Below are positions 38,284 through 50,686 of a stretch of 64,000 nucleotides of DNA, in pieces. Numbering within the stretch: the stretch's first letter is position 1; the number at the start of each line of letters is the position of its first letter. The notes beneath the pieces are model-generated. The model ran no database searches. It was not told the origin of the DNA and was given only the letters and a program-made list of their open reading frames with translations. A program made the translations under genes and the position numbers. The DNA is from Takashimella koratensis (lineage: Eukaryota; Basidiomycota; Tremellomycetes; Trichosporonales; Tetragoniomycetaceae), in NCBI GenBank assembly GCA_003116875.1, contig BCKT01000004.1:704201-768200 (forward strand), written 5' to 3'.

Positions 38284-39739
38284 ATGGCATCCAAGATCAA
38301 AGAGGTCGCTCAGCAGACGGCTGGCACACCTTTCACCCCCACATTTACCCCTAAAGACTATTCCATCTTCTTTGCGGCCGGAGCGCTATGCTGCACCATG
38401 TAAGTTTCTCTCTCACCACCGACCATCCTTGCACCCTGGCATCCATGGCTAACCATCCACAGCTCCCACGGAATGATGACTCGTGAGTAACGAGTAGTTC
38501 ATGGAATTGGTGGTCCACTGTTAGCTACTGACCCTCCTCAGCCATCGATGTCGTCAAGACCCGTATCCAGATCGACCCCGCACTCAAAGGCAACTCGCTT
38601 CTCACTGCCGGTCGCAAAATCGTCGCTGCTGAGGGCACCAAGGGTCTCTTGACTGGCTTTGGCCCAACGGCTGTCGGGTACCTCTTGCAAGGAGGTGCCA
38701 AGTTTGCCGGTATGCTACAGCTCGCATCCTTTCACGATGCTGCATGCAGCTAGGTATGCCGCGGGGCTGACTTTCTGCTCAGGTTACGAGGCCGCGAAGA
38801 AGGCCCTCGTCGACTTGTCCGGTTCTCAGGAGAACGCGGTCAAGAACAGGACAGCCATCTACCTCGGAGGTGCTGCTATTGCCGAGTGAGTTGAAGCTGA
38901 CCTAAATTCCTGTCACCAGCAGCCCTGACCACTGCAGATTCTTCGCCGACATTCTCTTGACACCCGCCGAGGCTACTCGTATCCGTCTTGTCTCCAACCC
39001 CAAGGTCAGTTCCCCGCCCCTTGCTTCTTACCTTCTCCACCTTCACCTCCGCCGCTGCAACTAACCCTTTCTCAGTACGCCTCGGGCATGGTTAGCGGCT
39101 TCACCAAGATCTTGACGACCGAGGGTGTTGGCTCGCTCTACGCTGGTTTCGTCCCAATCCTCTTCAAGCAGATCCCTTACGCCGTTGGCCAGTTTACCGT
39201 CAACGAGCGGGCCACCGAGTTCATCTACAGCCGTATGACCCCAGAGCAGAAAGAGTCGCTTTCTGGCGCGTCCAAGTTCGGGATCACACTCTCCTCGGGT
39301 CTCGTCGCTGGTGCCGCCGCAGCTGTCCTCAGTCACGTAAGTTATGACACCTAGCGCCCGTTCGCTTGCTGGAATGTGTTGGCTGACCGCTCCATCCAGC
39401 CCGCCGACACCCTCCTCTCCCAAATCAACAAGGGCCACGGCCCCAAGGGAGGCATGCTCACTCGACTCTACGTCCTCGCTGGCGAGGCCGGCTTTACTGG
39501 TCTCTTCGCGGGTCTCGGCCCGAGAATTAGTAAGTGGCCTTTGGAGTTGTTACCCCACAGACGTCCTTGCTGACTCGTTTCCCCTTTTCTCATCAGTCAT
39601 GACCGCGGGTCTCGTCTCGTCACAGTTCATCATGTACAGCTACATCAAGGCTGCGCTCGGTGCCAAACCAGGTATGTCCATGTTCCCCAATTGAACGCGG
39701 CTAATCCTATCCTCAGGTATCGAGATTCACAAGGAATAA
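38284..39739 (+). CDS. MIR1: Mitochondrial phosphate carrier
   Basis: Imports phosphate into the mitochondrial matrix for ATP synthesis (SLC25 family, inner membrane). Three Mito_carr repeats are visible, with signatures PIDVVKTRIQID, TPAEATRIRLVSNP and HPADTLLSQINKG. The GGAKFAGYEAAKK and FKQIPYAVGQFTVNE segments are typical of the phosphate-carrier branch. About eight exons are joined by 45-80-nt introns. One exon is only 20 nt (38463-38482, encoding part of ISHGMMT), and the last is 23 nt (39717-39739, IEIHKE). The length, a little over 300 residues, is normal. The start ATG at 38284 follows ACC. Confidence 0.96.
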
Positions 39740-40288
39740 GTGTGGTTCATTGGGACTTTGCTTCAGTACTAGTGGTGATATGTCTTGAGATTTACGACCG
39801 ACGTGCGTAGTGATCTCGTCTCTGGGTTTTGAGAAGCATAGAACCTAGGTTTGAGAAGATACATACGTATATATAGATTGTCTGCGAATACGAAATGAAT
39901 TCGGGTCTCTTGAATGATTTGCTTCCGTCGTCATTGTTCGCTCGTTCCTGGATGTCGTCGATTACCGTCTCTGCGTGCGAGCCAGAGTTATCTTGTCCTT
40001 GTCTCTACCTCTTACCCGACTCATACTCGACAACAGCAGAGCACAATCGACAAGGGCGGACTAGACTGGCAACGAGAAAGCGACACGGTGGAGCTTACAG
40101 ATACAAGCCTTCAGCGGTGACCACAACCAGCGCAGAGCTGAACCTTGAGCCTACGCCTCTTGTCGTCGTCGACAGCTCACGATTCCCGTCTCGAGCTAGC
40201 TGATATAACTAGCTGTCTAGCTCACGTCGCTACATCTCCCTCCATTCACCACCCACCATCCATCTCCCACGATACCGCTCGATTCACA
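39740..40288. other. Intergenic region upstream of VPS34
   Basis: 549 bp holding the phosphate-carrier 3' UTR (ATATATAG near 39870) and the VPS34 promoter with a C/A-rich leader. A 102-codon frame here lacks any family feature and is not called. Confidence 0.55.
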
Positions 40289-43200
40289 ATGGAGCCCTCT
40301 CGCGATAAAGATTTCTCCTTTGCGAGACTAAGCGATCTCAAGTCGGCTGTATCTATTAAGATGTAAGATTAGCTATCCACACTTTTTGCCTCTTGGTACC
40401 ATTGACTGACCGACCCAGCGTCTCGCTTGAAGGTGATCTCCCTCGGCAATCATATTCCGATACCCTCTCGGACCCACACCACACTACCGACTCGAGGTGA
40501 GTACTGCTCTCTCCTCCTTCTCATCCTGGATCCATCTACATCCCCTCTTCCCAAACCCAAACTACAAGCTGATCCTCGAGCAACACGACGTAGATCGTTG
40601 TCGGATCTCTATGTGACGTGTCAGCTCTTTGCAGATGGGAAGGAATGGACATTACCGTTCCGTACGGCTTGGAAAGATTTCTCAAGAACGTATACGTGTG
40701 TTGATTTGACTGAACCTTTTCGATAATCCTTCCTTGCTCCTGGACCATCTGGAGCTACACTTCATTCCCATCAACTCATTCGCGATCCGCGGGAGCAGGG
40801 TACTAACACTCGCTGTCCATGAACAGATGGAATCAGTCAATCGTGTTGCCCATCTCCTACCCCTCGCTATTACTCACCTCCCAGCTCGCTTTCACAATCT
40901 GGGACGTACAAGGTGCTGGGAAGCCCGTCGCTGTAGGTGGGACAACTATGAAGATGTTCAATCCTCGTCGGTACGTCTTGGCCCCTCTACATTCCCCACC
41001 ATTTTTTTTCTTTTGCCTGCCTCTCACACCCGATCCTCATCACTTACCTCTGCACCGCTGACACGTTCAGCACCCTGCGGCGGGGCCAACAACGCCTCTT
41101 CGTACATCGCGGCGTCGAGGCCGACCCCAAACCCGTAACGACAACGCCCAGCGAACTCCCAGCGTACGAGGAGGACGAGATGGGCAGGTTGGAAAGGTTG
41201 ATGAAGGAGTATGAGAGGGGAGATATCACCAAGATTGATTGGTTGGATCCGTTGGTGTTTCGGCAGTTGGAGAAGGTTCATCATGTAAGTGGTGACCTTC
41301 TCTCTCACCTCTACTCTCCACCTCATTTTGACCTTGACCATCAACTACTCCCAACTCCTGTCATCCGCTCTATTTCACCTTCAAGTACAGTTTGCTGATC
41401 GCATTTAGGCCGAAGCATCCAAATCGGACAAGCTCTACCTTTACATCGACCTCCCCCGCTTCGACTTCCCCGTGATCTTCTCTGAACGCGAATCCCCTTA
41501 CCCACAACCCCCTCAACCCGTCGCCCACCCTCTCCCTAACCAAATCCCATCCGCCCTCCCGCCCGACTTCTTATCGACGGATACACACCTCTGGCGGACG
41601 TACGACCCAGATGCGTGGAGAGAGAATCCGGTAGAGACAAAACATAGGAAGTTGTTGCGAAGTCAGAGACTAGGTGAGGAAGGGAGGGATTTGAAACCTG
41701 GCCCAGCGGATCGAGATCGTCTTAATGTGAGTTCGGGGTGCTCTTCCATCCAGGTCAAAAGATTCTGTCAATGATTCACTCTATACCTCTCCCGCTTGAC
41801 TTTTACCCTTTCTCTCTCCCCACACGCTGCACTCATCCGTCGCCCCCCACTGCTCATGGGAAAGCAACCGTATTGAACTTTGCTGACCCCGTCTATAGGA
41901 AATCTTCCGCCTCCCTCCAACTTCCGCACTCTCACCCAACGACAAAGACTTACTCTGGAAATTCCGTTTCTCCCTCTTCCGCTCTCCTCGATCACTCACC
42001 AAATTCCTCAAATGCGTCACTTGGTCCGACCCCGTTGAAGCGAAACAGGCGGTGGAGAAGCTTCTTCCCCTGTGGGGGAACGAAGTGGGGATGGACGACG
42101 CGCTCGAGTTGTTAGGTCCGGGATTTACAGATCGGCGAGTGCGCGCCTTCGCGGTGAGACGACTTCAGCGGGCTGAAGATGAGGTGGGTGGTTATTCAAT
42201 GAGGTCACATCCGTCGAAGAGGGTAGGGTTGAGGGTCTCAGCTGACATTGCACAGGAGCTACTTCTATACCTCTTGCAACTAGTGCAAGCGCTCAAATTC
42301 GACCTAGGGAGCGAACCCACGCGCACCCGAGCGAAACGGCGTGAACCCGCCGCCTCATCCTCGACCAACGGCGGGTCAGGGGAAGACGAAGATTCAGGCT
42401 TGTCACAGTTCTTGATAGATCGTGCAGTCGTAAACCCCGTCTTGGGGACAAGGCTACACTGGTACCTCATGATCGAGTGCGAGAGTCGGTTGCCCGTGGC
42501 TAAGATGTACGCCAAGGTCGCGTATCGGTTTATGATCAAGTTATCTGAGGTGAGTAGGGACCGTGTATAGGCGTTTCTGTTAGAATGAAGTCGACTAGAG
42601 AACACAAAAAAGAGGAAAGATTTAGAACAGCGAGGCAAATGAAATTAAGAGAAGCATCAGAGCTGACTTCGTCCTCTGTGACTATCGCAGACCCCTGAAG
42701 GGACGGCACAGCGTGACGTTCTCCGTCGTCAAGGCGAGCTCGTCGAAACCCTCTCTGCGCGAGCGAAAGAGATGCGATCCTCCAAAGACGCCCGAACGAA
42801 GAAAATCGACAAATTGCGATCATTCATCTCTGACCCTAAAAACGGCTTGTCACCACTCTCTTCGCCACTTCCATTGCCTATCAACGCCAAAGTTTCTATT
42901 AGCTCTGTCTCAGCTGAGAAATCACTGGTATTCAAATCCAACCTCTTCCCTCTCTTGATCTGGTTCGAAACCTCCCCAGAGTCCCTCGACCCTCCTACTA
43001 CCTTATCGACACCTGTTGTCGTCAGTGGTGTCGAGGACCAAGAAGCGACCGAGCCTCCTACCACGCCGGATTACCCAATTCTGTTTAAGAACGGGGACGA
43101 TCTTCGCCAAGACCAACTTGTGATTCAACTCTTCATGCTCATGGACCGCTTGCTACGTAAAGAAAACCTTGACCTTCGACTCAGTCCTTATTCCGTACTC

Positions 43201-44656
43201 GCTACTTCAACTATCGAAGGTATGATCCAATTCGTACCTTCCAAGTCTCTCGCAGCGATCATGGCGGAGTTTGGGAGCCTACAGAATTACCTAAGACAAG
43301 GACACGCGGATGATGGAGCGCTCGGTTCGTATGGGATCGACGCCAGCGTCATGGATACCTTTGTTAGGAGTTGCGCAGGGTATTCGGTCTTGACGTATGT
43401 CCTGGGAGTAGGAGATAGGCATTTAGACAACCTCATGCTCGCCCCGGATGGTAAGTGGAGTCTAGATTTGAGGTCGGCTCGAGTGTCTTTGAATAAAACG
43501 ACTGTGAACAGAATAGTCCAGCGCTTTTCTTCATCCTGAACATCCTATCTTTCCCATCCTTCTCAGAGATGAGAGAAGAGCAGAGAACCCTTCACTCCCT
43601 CTCTGTCCATTGTGATCATCTTTCATCTTCCTCTCCTCTCCTGCCGCTCTCTTTTTCTTTTCCTCACTCGTTCCTCTTCCCTGAACTCTCACCTATACTA
43701 ACCCTTCCCAGGCCATTTCTTCCACGTCGACTTTGGTTATATTCTCGGCCGCGACCCGAAACCTTACCCACCACCTGTCAAAGTGTGCAAAGAGATGGTC
43801 GATGCCATGGGCGGGACGTCGAGCGGTCACTACGCTCGGTTCCAGAGTCTTTGTTATACTGCGTTCATCGGGTTGAGAAAGAACGCGAATTTGATATTGA
43901 ACCTCGTCGCGTTGATGGTTGATGCGGGGATCCAGGATATTCAACTGGAGCCGGACAAGGCAGTTTGGAAGGTAAGTGATAGCCTGCGAGGCGTTGCTGT
44001 GGTATTCCGTGTGGGTATGGTTGCAGCGAAGATGAGAGGCTCGGGGGCTGGCTCGGGCGAGGGTTTACTTCTGCTATGGAGCGGATAGTATCGCCTCGAC
44101 GAGATCGTTGCGATTGGGTAATCCACGCTGACTGAGAAAAATTATCCCACTCTTCACAAATCACACCTGTGTCTGGTCTGCTCTCTTTCTCTGTCATCAC
44201 TCCCGCTTTTTGCTCGTCGCTCACATTCCGCACGTGCGCACATCCCAGGTTCAAGAGAAATTCATGCTTGACTTGTCCGAGGAAGACGCGATCAAGCAAT
44301 TTGAGGCGTTACTCAATGATACATCTTACCTAACCGTCGTCTTTGACCGGATCCACGATTGGTGCGTGTTTTCGGGGGCCAATGACTTGGGGCTAGGACC
44401 GCACGCGCCAACTTGTCTTCTCTCGTCATGGTGAAAAGGGTTCAAGCTGACACGAAACTACTCCCGCGATTCTACTCACTTTTCCTTCCCCTTTCGTGAC
44501 TCCACGTCCTGACGCCATGCCCGCCTGTTTCCGTGAAACTCGCTGTCGATGGACCGTGCGTGGTGGTTATCTGCTTTTCTACTACTTTTTTTTTTTCTTT
44601 TCACGCCACTCCGACCGCAATGATCGCCGCTCAGGGCTCAGTACCTCCGCGATTAG
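40289..44656 (+). CDS. VPS34: Vps34, class III phosphatidylinositol 3-kinase
   Basis: Makes PtdIns3P on endosomes and autophagic membranes together with Vps15 and Vps30/Atg6. A C2 domain comes first ([42 protein letters not shown]). Next is the helical PIK domain ([46 protein letters not shown]). The kinase domain has the lysine in [15 protein letters not shown], the catalytic loop [12 protein letters not shown], the activation-loop DFG in [11 protein letters not shown], and [13 protein letters not shown] Pro-rich insertion (about 41500-41570) interrupts the C2-linker region. The protein ends DRIHDW/AQYLRD; the last exon is 22 nt (44635-44656) after a 273-nt intron. About ten exons are inferred. 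Confidence 0.96.
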
Positions 44657-46266
44657 GCGTTGGGACAAGGCGATGAAGTGGGTCAAAGGTGGCGCTCAAG
44701 CCGCAGCAGCGTTGTACAGTAATCACCAGTACCACATCAGCCATCCATACACTCCCGTGGCATGTATCACTCATTGCGACATCACATCGTGTTGGAATGA
44801 ACCAATGGGAGTGAGAGTGGACGCGTGTGGGCGTGTGCTGTATGAAGTAAGACTTCTTTTCGGGATACCGACGGATATGCGAGTTACACGCGTGCATGGT
44901 CGGTCCTCCGGCGGGACAATGGCTTAAGGTGGTAGGGTAAGTGACTAGTCTGTGTACTGCGTAAACACTTCCGAAGTCGGGGATTACTTGGCGGGCCGAT
45001 GCACCTTCTCGCCCCTTTCCCTTCCCTTGCGCCCACTTGAACGCGCTACGCCACTCGCCCGAGCGCCCGAAAGTGACCGATCTCTCACATGGGATGGGCT
45101 CGGTCCATCGAGCGTGAGTCAAGACAGATCTCGATGACAAGGTCAAAGAAGGCACACGACGTCAATCCGTCAATCTCCCTGTTCAGCGAACGGCTTCTGA
45201 AATTGTTTTTCGCGCTAGTGGTTAGGGTCAACGGAGGTCGGTTTGGTACAGTCGACAACACAGCATGGTTTCAGGGCTTTGGTCTCCTACGGAAATGGAT
45301 TGGTTCCATTTTTGTCTACACATGGGGTTTGGTAAAACCCTGGGTAGGTATCAAGTCTTGGCATCTGTCTGCCGACTCGAGTAGAGGAGATTCGGAGAAG
45401 AAAGAAGAAAGAGAGGGATTTAAGCAGCGTGGGCTTGGGTTTTAGCTTGGTTTGGATCTCGGAACCGGTTCCAACGTCGGGACCCGCGTGGACATGAACA
45501 TGTGGACCAAGGATGATGCGGACGGACGACGGGAAGACCGAGATACATCGCTGTGGTCGTACGCGAGCGACTAGGACACACTGGTGTGGAGGATGCGAGG
45601 GCAAGAGCCGAGGGGGGAAGGAGGAGGGGAGGAGGGGAGAAGGAGGCAGAGGGAGGAGAGGAGACGGCGATGGAGAAGCAACGGGAGATGATCCATGATT
45701 GTGGGCAGGGACTCGGTGGTTATTTTTGGGTCCAAATTGAGCGAGGCGGTGTTGAAATAGACTGATTAGATCGACGGCGTTGAAAGTGGAAGAATAATCG
45801 GACTCGCGGGAAGAACGGCGAGGTCTTCGGGGCGAAGGGACAGCGAGGGAGAGGGGGAAGGGGAAGGGGGGAGACGGAAAGGTGGAGGGTGGAAGGTGGA
45901 AGGTGGGAAAGCCACGAGCCAGCCCCGAGCCGAGATTGCCAGCGATGATTGGGTCAACAGCATTCGTTGTCTTTCTGAATTCCATCCAGATCGGTTGGTT
46001 CACTCTCGGTGGCGCCAAGGCGATGCTCGAAATCATAGGGGATGCCGTGAAAGGCGGTGAAGAATAGGACAAGGCTTTACCTTTGAGTTTCCCTTTGGGT
46101 TCAGGGAAGACAGACTATCGGTTAAAGGCGTCCTCTGGATCCCCCTCGTGGTCTTCCCGTCCCCCCAGTGACCCCCGCATCTCCCAGGCACGTCATCGTT
46201 GCTCCTCCTCGTCCCTTACCCTGAGTCGTCCCCTTCCTTTGACCCATCATCATGACTCTGTCGCCG

Positions 46267-46432
46267 TCTGTGACTGTCTGTCTGTCTGCCTCCCCCCGTC
46301 CCCCGTCCCCCGTCCCCCGGTCCCTCTCCCCTGCCCTCCCACTGCCCCGCCCCGCCCGCCCCGCCGCTCGTCGGATCCGTGGTACGCGCTAAGGGCGGAG
46401 GCAGGAGGCAGGAGGCAGGAGGCAGGGGGCAG
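46267..46432. repeat. Cluster of simple repeats: (CTGT)n, (GTCCCCC)n and (GGCAGGA)n
   Basis: Three separate short tandem repeats are seen directly at about 46267-46288, 46292-46320 and 46396-46432. C-rich and then G-rich arrays face each other on the same strand. Confidence 0.85.
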
Positions 46433-46672
46433 ACTCGGGCATCACCGCTTCCGACTGACTCTTGTGTCGGGTGATTGCTGCTTTTTATTCTCCTGTCCCT
46501 CCCTGCCTTGCTTCCCTCGGTCCCTACCCGGCTGGCGCTGGTCCGACGACGAGGACCGACAGAGTCATCGGGGAAGCCGAGGTACGGTACAATGAGGAAT
46601 CCGAAAAATGAGAATTAAAATTGACAAAAAATAAGCGGTAACGAGACTGCCCGAGGTAGAGAGACTCGGATT

Positions 46673-46710
<38 letters not shown>
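46673..46710. repeat. (GCAA)n microsatellite, about nine units
   Basis: Perfect tetranucleotide repeat seen directly, about 1.1 kb upstream of the Zn2Cys6 gene. Confidence 0.95.
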
Positions 46711-46711
<1 letters not shown>

Positions 46712-47501
46712 CACCCAAACCCACCACCGTCGGTCTCTTTCTCACCCGCCCTCGCCCTTCCCCTCCCCCACCCACTCACACATATACACACCGACGCCGA
46801 ACTCAGCACTCGACCTCCACCCACTTTCCTCTTTCTTCTTTCTTCCTTCTTCTTCCCCCCCCCTCTCCTTCCTTCTCCCGTCTGCGTCCACTCCCTTCCC
46901 CTTCGTCCGTCTCGTTTTTTGTCTTGTCTCTCATCTTCGTCATCCACCACCACATTGTCCCACACCCTCACACAAGACGCATCAATCCATCGCATCCACT
47001 TCCAATCAGCCCCGCATCGACCGCCGCTCCCTGTGACTGGCTTCACACTGTTACGACGCCTTTCATCCCCATCGCTACCGACCCGAACAACGTCGCCATT
47101 CATCCCCGACTCGCTTGCCCACATCTGCCATCCGCTGCCCGATCTCTCAGTTTCACCCGCCTCTTTTGCCCCGAAATCATTCACTTGATTCAACTCCTTG
47201 CATTCGCTTGGACCCTTTCTGCACCGCCGGCGCCATCACTGATCCCGGACCGCAGACCACACGAGGTCGACCTCCTTTCGCTTCCGGCTACCGGTTGTCC
47301 AACTCCCTCCGCCCAACGTCCCGAGCCCAATTCCGCCCGCCGGGCTATCTCCGCCGCCCGCGCTCAAGATTTCACTTCACAGCCCCGCCGCTACCTCCTT
47401 CCACGCGGACACTGTCGACATTGTTGACCAAGGAAACGCGAGACCCGCAGTCATCGGTCTTGCAGTTCTGTGAACAGGAAGAGTAAAATTTTAGCGAGAG
47501 A

Positions 47502-47525
47502 GACAGAGACAGAGACAGAGACAGC
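47502..47525. repeat. (ACAGAG)n hexanucleotide repeat, four units
   Basis: Seen directly in the presumed 5' leader of the Zn2Cys6 gene. Confidence 0.9.
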
Positions 47526-47831
47526 ACGAGGTGCATCTCGCTTCAAGGCCTTGGTCATTGAAATCGTCCGTCATTCAACGTCCGCCCGCATCTTCTACCT
47601 CTCGCACAAGGGATCGCATCTTTTCTTCTCCGCTCTTCATCTTGTGAACACATAACATTCCCTTCCCACCGCCCACCACCCAGAGGCAGCCTTACCTTCA
47701 CCCTTGTCAAATCTCAATCTTTTTAAACCCCAACGCATCGAGTGCGCCCCTCTGGTCAGACAACTCTCGTCTCTCCTCTCCCCAAATCGCAACTACTCCT
47801 ACACGCCCCAGGACCCCGCGCACGACCCGTG

Positions 47832-50686
47832 ATGCTCCAGGTATCGCACATGGCGCCCCCGTTTAGACCACCACCTTCCGACTTCTACTACCACCCTTAC
47901 CCTGCCCGGGCCAACTCTTTCCCGGCCAATCCAGGCGGCAGTGGACCCCAGTCCCAGCCCTACTTCCACACCCACCACCACCTCCACGACATGCCGCCTC
48001 CTCACCACCACCACCTGCCGCCGCCACCGCGTCACCTCTCGCAGGGCCCGGGCGACGCCGATGCTTCCATGGGCCCGACCCACACGGGCAGCGGCGACGG
48101 CAGCCCGCTCATCATGTCCATGTCCAACCTCAACACCAGCAGCACCAACGTCCACCCTCTTAGCGCCTCTCCGTCATCCATGTACGCCTCTCTCTCAACG
48201 GATGCCTGGATCCCGCCTGTCTCAACACCAGGGATGACCACTTCTGGCCTCCCTGGCCCGTCCACAGCGTCGACGTCGACCTCCATGTCTAGCTCGGGCA
48301 CCGGTGCACACCCCGCCGACCATGTCTTCGACCCCAGCAGCGTCAAGATGGAACCTGTCCAAATGGCAGGAGAGGTCGGTTCGACACGGAGGAAGCGCAA
48401 CTCAGCTCCCGAGGCGTCTTCGTCTGCCGCGCCGGCAGTCGGTGGTGGCTTGGCCGTAATGAGCCAACCCCGCAGGTCGTCAACGATGACCGGTATGCCG
48501 AGCCCCGATATCGGGTCCGGCCAGGAAGATGACGAAGGCAAGTCGTCCATGCCGAAGAAGAGCAGGTCTTCGTCCACCAATATCGCCATGTCGGGATTGA
48601 CGAGCTGCGAGGCCTGTCGCAAGGGCAAGCGTCGATGCGAACCGTCCCCCTTAGTCCCTCCTGATCACCCGGACGTCGCCAAGCTCCCTTGCGCTCGCTG
48701 CCGCCGCTTCGCGCTCGAATGCGTCCGCGTCCGCGTCGTTCGCCGTAAAGGTCCGGCCCCCGTTGACCTGAGCGCCATCTCTGACGCAGTGCATGGGTTC
48801 CGACACCCGGAGGCAGGATCGTCCACCGATAGTCTGATGGTTGAGCGAAGGCAGTCGGGGATGATCCCTGAGGCTACGGCGCCAATGGAGAGCCCCGGAA
48901 TCGGCGGAGCAAGCGGGAGCAAGATCATGCACTCGCCGTTCTCGCAGAGCAGCATAGGTGGGGATGCATCGCTCCCAACTAGCTTGGACCAGGTCGTCCC
49001 AGCAGCCATGATCGATACGGTCATCGGCCTGTTCTTTGACTTTGTAAGTGTTGCCAGAGCAACGAATAGGAATATGCGGAATTATTGGCTGACATCTCCA
49101 GGTGTACCCGCTCACGCCGTGTTTGCACAAACCGACGTTCCTCTCGGACCTTACGGCTCGAAAGGACCGAACCGACCCAATTTTCTTCTCTCTGACCTTG
49201 ATGGTTCTCGCTTCGACACTTGTGCAGACCCCGCGTTCTCTCGTCAACCTGGACAAGCAAGAAGTCGAGGCCCTCGTCCGTCGCTGCGTCAAGGTCGGCC
49301 GCGCCAAACTTGCGTATATCTGGGATGACCCTTCTCCTATCCCCGTTGAACTCGTCGTCATCTGTTACCTCGAGGGGATTGTCCATCTCATCCTTGGCAA
49401 CAACACCGCTCACGTCATGTGCACCGCCCAGGCTAACCAGTGCGCTTTGTCGCTCGGGCTCAATGAGGAATCGAGCTACGAGGGTTTGAGCCCGATCGAG
49501 TCCGAGGTCAGGCGAAGGATCTATTGGCTCCTCTTCCAGGCAGATAAGAGCTCGGCTTGTCTCCGAGCACGACCGATTGGGCTCAGACTCGACGACTCGA
49601 ACGATCTCCGACTCCCCGCTGAAGTCGACGACGAGCAGATCACAGCCACCGGTATCCGACCACAACCTATTGGTCGCACACCCATCGTCGCGGGTTTTAA
49701 CATCGTTACGACCTTGTTCAAGATCCTCAACGACGCGCTGGTCCTCCAGAGGCGTAAATCAGCACCCTCGGTCGATAGCATCCTCGCGGACCTGCAGAAC
49801 GTTAATAATTTGAGAGAGAGGGTGATGAATGTTGCCCTGGATGTTGCGACTCCGCTTCAGATGCGCCCAATGCACAACTCGAGGGCCGCGAGGTGAGCTT
49901 GAACTGAAGCTGGAATAACCTGGACTGGTCGGATGCTGATGATGTTTGTTCAGCCCCGCGCAAGACTGGGAGTCCAAGCTCCAAGCTCGATTTGAAGAGT
50001 TTTTCGCTGGCGGTACGGAACCCGACCACGTCAACAGCTTCCTTGTCCTGCAGGTGAGTTCTGGTCGTGGGAACTCTTCTCTCTATAATCTAGTTCTAAC
50101 CGTACTTGTTTGTTTTCTTTGCTTCGCCTCAATCCTCACTCTCTAGGGCAACATCCTTGTCACACAAAAGCTAGTTCGCCTCGTCCTCCTCCAAACCCGT
50201 GACTCGCTCTTCCAGCAACTCGGCTACCTGACTCAAATGCCAACCAACAATGTCGGAGGCGCAATGATGGCGGGGATGCAATCAGAGTCGCCAGAGGATA
50301 TCGCTTGTGATCTTTTGGATGGATTGAATTCGCTCCCTGTGGAGTGTGTCGCGACGAATGGGCCGTCCCTTGTTCAGAAGAGTGAGTAGAGCAATAAGAG
50401 CTAGCATTGTGTCTGGAAGGAAGAGGAGAGACGCTGACAACGGGACCACACGTCGTTTCATAAAACAGTACGGTTTGTCGCGATCCAACTTATGGAATGC
50501 TCGACCTCACAGTCCTCGACCGCTGCCCGAGCGTAAGTCGAACTCTCTCTTCCCGTCTGCGGTCTCACACCATCTCTCGTCCAGTCACTCACACATCGCA
50601 GACAAAACCTCCTCATGCAGTTCCTGTCCGTCCTGAGCGTCATCGAGTCAATGTACAGCTTTGGTCGCGACGTCTCGGCCGAATAG
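47832..50686 (+). CDS. Zn2Cys6 transcription factor with fungal-specific regulatory domain
   Basis: A nuclear DNA-binding regulator; target genes are unknown. The first 280 residues are His/Pro/Ser-rich and disordered, with PKKSR and RRKRN basic clusters. The binuclear zinc cluster reads CEACRKGKRRC, then a 17-residue loop, then CARCRRFALEC, followed by basic VRVVRRKG. The Fungal_trans region starts VYPLTPCLHKPTFLSDLTA and includes LMVLASTLVQTPR, CYLEGIVHLILGNNTAHVMC, a QCALSLGLNEESSYEGLSPIE-like segment and RRRIYWLLFQADKSSACLRA. Six exons join in frame; the protein ends SVIESMYSFGRDVSAE. The first in-frame ATG is at 47832, with another at 47850. The frame stays open upstream to about 47742 without an ATG. 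Confidence 0.9.

Larger units (their letters stand above)
44657..47831. other. Gene-poor 3.2-kb interval
   Basis: Between VPS34 and the Zn2Cys6 gene. The left part has a 118-codon ATG frame (45089-45445) with two hydrophobic patches but no family resemblance and no codon signature I trust. A purine-rich block lies at 45590-45910, and several simple repeats at 46260-46711. The right 1.1 kb is C/T-rich and looks like a long 5' leader or promoter of the regulator. No gene is called. Confidence 0.5.

Noticed and set aside
45089..45445. 118-codon ATG frame with hydrophobic patches
   Set aside because: No family resemblance, no clear start context and no supporting neighbour; not called as a gene.
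45287..46072. 261-codon minus-strand frame rich in Pro and Ser
   Set aside because: Starts at TTG and reflects the purine-rich plus strand; no conserved motif.
46673..46710. Repeat array considered as CRISPR or telomere-like
   Set aside because: It is a perfect tetranucleotide microsatellite without spacers.
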